This document shows, in pieces, positions 57,419 to 64,000 of a DNA stretch of 64,000 bases. The notes under the pieces are model-generated. The model had not been told where the DNA came from. It saw only the letters and a list, made by a program, of their open reading frames with translations, and made no database searches. The position numbers and the translations under genes are program-made. Source of the stretch: Ditylenchus dipsaci (lineage: Eukaryota > Nematoda > Chromadorea > Rhabditida > Anguinidae). Numbering within the stretch: position 1 is the stretch's first letter; each line of letters starts with the position of its first letter. The stretch is taken from positions 1 through 64,000 of the forward strand of contig SADC01001212.1 of NCBI GenBank assembly GCA_004194705.1. The letters run 5' to 3'.

Positions 57419-58436
57419 CAGGGACCCAAATTCTATGCACTAAAAATGCGAAATATGCGCATAAAATATGCGCTAAAAATGCTTAAATATGCGCTAAAAA
57501 CGTAAAATATGCAGTATAATTTTAGACTAAACCTTTTAAATGTACCGCATAACATTTGTGAAGAATCACTATATGTCGTAAAATTGCTCTAAAACATGCT
57601 TTTAAACGGTTTGGCAGCTTATACATGATTAAAAGATACTTTTTGGATAATGATAATTTTTTTTTGCAAAAAAAATTGACCAAAATTTGACATATGGCTT
57701 TGCTGAAGCAAGGTGATTTGACCTAAGGATTTAATTCATTTGACTTTAGGATTTAATTTATTTGACGTCCCATTTGACCTAGGATTTGAAAATAGCTTTA
57801 AAAAAACTTTCTGCTCCCATGAAGATGCCGCAGGATTTCAGTCGAAAAAGATTTTTAAAAAGTGTTGACCACCATTTACTAGCTAAGTTGCAAAAAAAAA
57901 ATATTTTGTAAAGCAATTTCGAGACATTTAGGGGTTCTGTACTCCTGCCACTTCTTCGCATCTTCTCGCAAATATAAACAATGTGCATTTTGCGATTTTC
58001 GAAATTAATATCTTTTACAAACCAAATGGGTGCTTTGCACTGTTATTTTGCTACTTTAACTGAAATTATGAATTGCACGGTACTGAAACGTTAGCTACCT
58101 CAATAAAGGTTATTTAGTGAAAAAATCTCTTTCTTACACGCTTGACAATAAAGTGTCCTGGTTTTGGAAACTAAGAAATTGACTTATTTATACACAAAAA
58201 ACGAGATTTGGCATGCTGCAACATCTTTTAACCCAAAAATTTCTGAGATTTTCTACAATAAGCAGAAAATATGCGTCAAAATTGCAAAATATGCACTAAA
58301 AATGGAAAATATGCAAAACATGCTGCATAAAAGTACGAAAAAACTACTCAAACAGGGCTAAAAGTGCGTTTTTGTGCATAACTATTGCTTGCATATCCGC
58401 AGAAAAATATGCATTTGCATAGAATTCGGGGCCCTG
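57419..58436. mobile_element. hAT-type element with AAATATGCGCTAAAAATG clusters
   Basis: Ends CAGGGACCCAAATTCTATGC and GCATAGAATTCGGGGCCCTG bound 1018 bp. Flanks GTGATGAT and ATGATGAT agree at seven of eight bases, as expected for an old 8-bp duplication. Subterminal regions carry AAATATGCGCTAAAAATG-like units in opposite orientation (57440-57520, 58265-58410). No transposase is present. Confidence 0.8.
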
Positions 58437-59590
58437 ATGATGATGGTAATTAAGATGATTATGGGGCATGCCAAATATGGCTAACTTGATCAAATTAAAA
58501 AACAACACGGGGGAGGGGGCAAGGCAAAAATTGTAAAAAAATAAATCCGGGCATGTAATCAATGTCCGGGCAACGTTACATATTATGCCCAGATTTTGGA
58601 AAAAAGTCCGAGCAAAAACAGGGCAGATCCGGGAAAACCGGGAAAGTTGGTTACCGTGACGACCGCCGCCCCCCCCCCCTTTTGAATCAAAATCATGATC
58701 GTAGCATTGTGTTTTTGACCCACTTTTTAAATAATGCTCGCAGGCAAATTACTCCTCAGTTTGTAGCCAGTGAGATGAACTACAAAATATTTGGTAATTT
58801 GCCTAAAGGCGTGTTTCAAACAAAAAGCCAAAACACAATGTCCCGAACACTTTTTTTTGGGTTTAGGGGGGGGGTCGTTCTATTAGAGGAAACACGATAT
58901 TCCATAAATCCAAAACGGAATTTTTATAGAATCGAAACTCAGCAGTTGATGGAAAAAGATAACGAAAAAAACACCACATCAATTCGGTGAACTTTTTATA
59001 GAATTAAAAACCAGCTACTACTAAATAAATGCAGAAAAGGAATATTTGGGGTTATGTAGTAGCTAAACAATGCAAGCCCCAATTACGAGCACATTCAAGC
59101 AGAAGCCAAAAATACTCTCTATTCAGTTTTGTTTTATTTCTACAAATGCTTTTAGGATTCTGAGGGCACCAAAATTGCTCTTTTTCGACAGCGAAAACCA
59201 AAATTACGAAGTGTCACAGCTCGAATTTCTTGGGTTAAGGCTGCAAAGGACGCTTTTAGGGTAGCTGTCTTTTTGAAGTAGTATTTTAGAATAAGGAGAG
59301 AGCTACTTGCTCCATACAATTTAAAAGCAAAAATATTTATACAAAAAGTATCTTGTACATTTGAAAATTTATCACAGCCAATAAATTGGGGTTGCTATTG
59401 TCAAATTGTTCATTACCAATTTCATAATGATGAAGTTTGACACTCTCTCAAGTTTGAACCCGTCTGGGAGTTGATACTTTTCTTAACCCAATTTTTAGTG
59501 TAGAGCTCTTTGTCACTTTTCTAGTACTCCCAGTCTGGTCACATACATTGTTACAATTTCGATCTTAGTTTTAAAAATTCCTGCAGGTTT
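58437..59590. other. Gene-free stretch
   Basis: Contains poly-C (58672-58680) and poly-G runs and a GTTCTATTAGAGGAAACACG phrase near 58877 like the TACCGTAT-type ends. A frame at 58562-58990 runs through these and is not supported. Confidence 0.4.
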
Positions 59591-61300
59591 TTCATTAAAA
59601 ACCCCGTTATAACGACTCTGTATTTTTAGAATATTTTTAGAAGGGGAGGTTTTGTTTTTTATATGGCAAGCTATTTTTGAAAAACGGGGTATATACGTTT
59701 CCACGAAAAAGTTGCATTTGCAATTTTTTGTGGAAACGTAAAACGCCACTTTTATAGGCGGCAATTCAAAAACTTATCGCTTTTATTCAAACATTTTTTC
59801 ATAACCGTTATAAAAAAGAAATTCTCAATATTTTCGTGGCAACATTTTTTGTAACATTTTTAGGTTGTCAATTAGTTAGTCGTAACGTTTGTTGAAAACA
59901 CAATGAGGAGGCTGTTTGCGGGTGCTAAATCAGATTTGTCACACGGAAATGGCCACAACTTTTTTTATTTTTTCAAAAATTATTCTGTTATCGCCATCTT
60001 GTAGCTTAAATTCAGGGCTACAAGATGAGCTATTGATGAATTAGATGTTGTTGAAAAAATTGAGTTAAAAAGGACTCCGCCCAAGCCTTCGCACTCAAAT
60101 TCGAATTGGGATTCCTGGGCGGAGTCTAAAAATTTTATCTGAGTTTTTGAAGCAACATTTACTCAGTCAATAGCTCATTTGATAGCCCTAAACTTCAATT
60201 ATATCATGTGAGAAGCTGAAGAAGCAACTAGAAAATAAAAAAACCACACCAACTGATAATTTTGGGGAAAAAATTAAAAAAGCGAGGATTCTGTTTCGGA
60301 GATTTTTAGTGAGTGGTCTGTTTTAGCATCCGCAAACAGACTCCTGATTGTGAATGCGCCTTAACATCGTTTTGTTTGGTATCCGTTATGTCATTTAGAT
60401 ATAAACCAAAGCAGGTAGAGGTGGTGGTTGTGGTAACAATGGAGGCAGCTCTTCTATTGATGGAAACTCAAATTATGGGCGATCAATATCTAGTGATTCT
60501 GCCAGTGGAGGGAGCAAGCCTTACAGCAAAAACAAAGGAACTCTCAAGGCTTTCATTTCTGGTGGATTATCCTCCGTTAAAATTTACACAATCAACAGCT
60601 CATTTGGTAGCGTGTATCCTCCGTTGGCACTGGTATTGCCAGTTGGGCGGTGTGGAATGGCTTTTTACACCCACAAGCACGGCTGAGCTCAAATGCAACA
60701 CTTGTTGATTGGCTGACTTATGGCTTAGATGGCATAACTTTTCTTATGATCTTGTTGATTGCTTTATGAATGTGCATTCGCAACCGTGTGCGGCATCCCG
60801 CTGAGAAAAGAGCCGCTTTAAAGCAGAGAAATATCGACTTAGAAATAAGAATGCTTGATTGGCACGCACAACACTGATATTCACCGTGATTATTGTAGGT
60901 ATTCTTATTGTGAACTATTTGCATCGGAAAGTCACAATTGGGAACAAACTTTGATGTGATAGCCGCCGCAGAGCTATTCAATGTTAATGTTCTCGATTAT
61001 TCAAGCTTTGGATGGCATGTTTATCCACCTAATCTAAACAAATCAGTATGTTACAATTTTCCTCCTCATCAATATCATCAAGATGCTCATATCGCATAAT
61101 GAAGATTTGCCGACACTACCAATCGAATTCTCGTTTGACTATTTTGAAGTCATTTTGGATGTTTAAAATACAAATGCAACTTTTTCGTGGAAATGTATAC
61201 GCACCTGAAAAAAGACCAAAAAAGCTTAATATTTGCAATTTTTACATCAAACAAAATTATTAGAAGCTTTTAAATTTTTGGAGGTCTTTATAACGAGGGC
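59590..61300. mobile_element. Possible composite element with diverged inverted ends
   Basis: Left 59600-59720 (CCCCGTTATAACGA...TATACGTTTCCACGAAAAAGTTGCA) and right 61170-61300 (TGCAACTTTTTCGTGGAAATGTATAC...TTATAACGAGGG) are inverted relatives. They enclose a coding remnant. A small palindrome with GGACTCCGCCCAAGCC / TGGGCGGAGTC sits at 60010-60190. Confidence 0.45.
60395..60880 (+). pseudogene. Remnant of a Gly/Ser-rich single-pass membrane protein
   Basis: In shifted frames the stretch reads GRGGGCGNNGGSSSIDGNSN, then SGGLSSVKIYTINSSFGSVYP, then GITFLMILLIAL (membrane-like), then a basic RNRVRHPAEKRAALKQRN tail. Stops and frame changes interrupt it (about 60690, 60769). The order resembles nematode Gly-rich ectodomain proteins with one membrane span, but no family signature is certain. 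It may be captured host sequence in the enclosing element. Confidence 0.35.
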
Positions 61301-62530
61301 TAGGTGTAAGTGATTAAACATCTTTAAAGCGCCTGCCCCGCCTAGCTAAGCAATATACCTCAAAATAACATTCAAACCTACTTCTCTGAGAAGACTTTGC
61401 GGCCAAACACATACGAGCGCCCTACTGCATCAGCATGCCCGCTCTTGATGTCCAAGACCACACACTGCTTCTAGCAATAAAATATTGAATAGCAGCTTGT
61501 CAAAAACTAATTTTTTAAATTATCCGTAGCCTTTGCGCATTGAAATATGCATTTTACAAACAAATCTATAATTATTGCCAACCATTACCAACAAAAAGAC
61601 AGGCAAAACAAAGAAATTCACTAGTACTACTACTAGAAAAATTTTAAAATATATATAAAGCTAGAAAACTCAGCTATTTGCTTACAACAAAACACTAATT
61701 TTGAGTAAGCCCAATTTGTGTTACTACATTTAATTGAGAAGGAGGAGTGTAGAAGGGGGAGCAAGGTGTGTGAGTGTGGGTATAATTGAAGACATTCAAC
61801 TGCAACTTTCCCACAAAGCTGGCTTTGAGGCGTGTTGTAAAGAGTCAAATTAATAAACACAGCTAGTTGGCTAGCTAGTTGTAACACCAGCTATTTTAAT
61901 CCGGAATTCCGTTTTATTAAGGCGGACCCTACGTTTATACACCTAACACGCAGAACACAAAAGTTGGCAAATCAATATGTGTCATGATAAAAGCAGTAGC
62001 AGCAGCTATAAATTATTAAGCTTTTAATTATACTGGTGCACACGATCTTATTGCAAAAATGGCATTGAACAAAATTTTTGGCAGGTGTGTTTGACTAAAA
62101 GAACCAGAAGTATACAGAAAACAACTTATTTAATATGGGAACCAAGACTTCATACTGGCTGTAGGTTTCTAATTTTTTTTGTGAATAAAACAAACAAAAG
62201 AGTGCTGGTGTCCACCCTCGATTATTCGGCCCTTTTGGTGACAATCGAATTATCATTAACACGAGAATTTTTGACTGTAACAATGGACTAACCGGGTGTT
62301 TAAAGACCTCCTGAGCACAAATATCACAAAATCGGACCCTCAAACTAAAATTCAACGCCCTTATAGCGCCTAATTTTCCCGATGACACCTTGAGGTTTGG
62401 TATCGTTTTTTTCTTTAGGCTTGTAAGCAGTGATTTTATCTAATGCAGCATTTTTCTTTACACTTATACAAAAGCCTGGCGCTACTCGGTTTTAAACTCC
62501 ACTTCCCCCCCCCCCCCCCTCAAAAAACAG
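61300..62530. other. Gene-free stretch
   Basis: No gene supported; AT-rich, with a poly-C run at 62507-62519 next to the pogo-like element. Confidence 0.4.
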
Positions 62531-62533
62531 CTA

Positions 62534-63010
62534 CAGTCGACACTCGTATATAGTGACACTTCGATATAGTGACACCTTGACAGAAAATTGATTGGCCGAC
62601 AGAGAAACTCAACAAAGTTCACTCCCGATATAGTGACACTCGATATAGTGACACTCTCGATATAGTGACATCTTGAGCTCGAACACTGATTATAAACCAA
62701 CTCTCGATATAGTGACATATTCAAATTTCAGTCAAATTTTTGAAATAAGCGCTTGCAAATTGTGCGCAGGTTCGATCCCACTTAGTGACACTATTTATTT
62801 TCACTTGCTTGACCAATGTCTAGGGATAATTCGACCTTTTAGCGCCATATTCGGAATCAGTGACCCCAATTACCCTAGAAATCGGTTCTTTAACTTATTG
62901 TTGAATTTTATGTTTTCGGTGAATAAAATTATATCGATACAAGGACACTCTCGATATAGTGACACCTAAGAGTGGGTCCCAGGGGGTGTCACTATATCGA
63001 GAGTCGACTG
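62534..63010. mobile_element. Pogo-like element with GATATAGTGACAC units
   Basis: CAGTCGACACTCGTATATAG and its inverse CTATATCGAGAGTCGACTG bound 477 bp, flanked by TA. CTCGATATAGTGACA units repeat five times near the left end (62564-62720) and twice at the right. No transposase. Confidence 0.85.
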
Positions 63011-63728
63011 TACTCAGTTTTACAAACCCGTGTAAATACTATGTAAATCCCGCCTCAAAATATGTAAATTCACTCTCAAATTTTTAAAACTCATTTTTAT
63101 ATTTTGAACTGTTTTATTGTTGGCCTGAATCACTACTTTCTAAAAAGCTATTAACTGGGTACCTTGCTTAGTGAAAATTTGATAAATTTCATCGTTATGA
63201 AACCACGTCATTACGTCTACACTTATTTCAAAACTATTTGTTCTATCCTTTTTTAAAATTGTATTGAGCCGGTTGATAGCTCGTTAGAAATTTAAGATTT
63301 AGGGCTACATTCTAATGCAAAAAAATAAAATTTTTTTAGGGGAAATTAACATATTTTGAGGGGTGTTTTCAATTTCAGCCTTTGAAAACAGACACAGATA
63401 TTTGTTTGATAGAACATTCATGGTATAAATTGAACATTTAAGCTTTTTGAAATAACTCGCGTGCAAACTTGGAAATAAAATAAAATTTAAAGTCTTTTTT
63501 TAAGAAAAAAAATAACTGGGAAGATATGTTTGCAGCTTTCTTGAAGTGTGAAGTGCCATACTCACTCATTCAAAGAAAGGCTTAGAATATATATATATGG
63601 AATCAATTTAAAGTTTAGCTGTCACCACTTGACTTATTTTTGTTAGATTTTATTAGAAGCCAGAAAATCCCTAGAGACTTTAAAACTATTTGTAAAAGAG
63701 TTGCTGGAGGTCAAGTAAATCTAAGATG
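63011..63728. other. Gene-free stretch
   Basis: Contains GTTGATAGCTCGTTAG and GGGCTACATT near 63270-63310, relatives of the GCLM intron palindrome arms. No gene seen. Confidence 0.4.
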
Positions 63729-63729
63729 T

Positions 63730-64000
63730 ACAGAGTGTTTCGAGAAATTCGGCAGTTTTGAAATGATCTTAACTTTTTTATAGTCCGTTTTTCGAAATTC
63801 TGTTTTCACAGATCTATTTTTCTAGCAGACAATATTTTTTGGTATGTAATGCCACAATCACGATTTTCGCTCGGTCACCCCTGTGGTTTGGACTCTGGTC
63901 TTTAAATATCCTCTGGTAGGGTAAGGATCAGAGCACATGGGGGCCAAGCAAAAATCGTGTTTTCGACATTATGTACCAAAAAAATATCATCAGCGAGAAA
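63730..64000. mobile_element. CAGAGTGTTTCGAGAAATT MITE, cut by window end
   Basis: ACAGAGTGTTTCGAGAAATT starts the left arm. Internal CACAATCACGATTTTCGCTC and its inverse GCAAAAATCGTGTTTTCGAC lie on either side of 63900. This is a relative of the elements at 25948 and 36454; the right end is outside the window. Confidence 0.65.

Overview
The window is AT-rich nuclear DNA from a small invertebrate. The genes carry many short introns (mostly 42-60 nt, GT...TTTTAG or CAG) and micro-exons of 17-26 nt, and AATAAA signals follow the 3' ends. An innexin gene, a TTLL15-type ligase and a nematode-style F-box-like gene point to a protostome, probably a nematode. This assignment is an inference from gene content, not proven.

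Recognisable host genes, left to right: a divergent histone H3 variant (1293-1882, +); a small secreted-protein gene (3436-4812, -) and its longer paralogue (19483-21004, -) inside a segmental duplication; an F-box-like protein (8907-9836, +); dynein light chain LC8 (13629-14001, +); the glutamate-cysteine ligase modifier subunit (23897-26824, +); an ACAD10/EPHX2-like HAD protein (26965-30818, -); an unidentified two-exon fragment (32426-33666, -); a TTLL15-like ligase (34902-38120, -); the mRNA capping enzyme (38873-41519, -); the mitochondrial dicarboxylate carrier SLC25A10 (42264-43959, +); an innexin (44543-49765, -); and tRNA-Ser(UGA) (53528-53609, -). The block from 23.9 to 49.8 kb is gene-dense. 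The two ends of the window are mostly repeats.

Most of the rest is DNA transposons, nested and mostly non-autonomous. The striking class is a set of Foldback-like elements. Their inverted ends are tandem arrays of 10-30 bp units, the unit is different in each family, their ends usually begin GG, and 8-9 bp target duplications flank them. I could read ends and duplications for elements at 2403-3155, 5534-6583, 7914-8359, 11676-13271, 14726-17175, 16129-16733, 22633-23321, 27313-29738 and 50428-50914. The element at 5534 has a matching empty site at 21715 in the duplicated segment. Also present: one complete PIF/Harbinger element (46129-48663, two genes, 3-bp CTG duplication) inside an innexin intron; several hAT elements with 8-bp duplications; TA-flanked pogo-like elements; and families of almost perfect 200-400 bp palindromes, several of them in introns.

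Several otherwise well-preserved genes (capping enzyme, SLC25A10, TTLL15-like, HAD, innexin) contain isolated one-base indels, nearly all deletions. This pattern fits consensus errors from long-read assembly better than simultaneous decay of five essential or conserved genes. Exon coordinates below were read by eye from splice signals and protein similarity remembered from the families; no database search was run.
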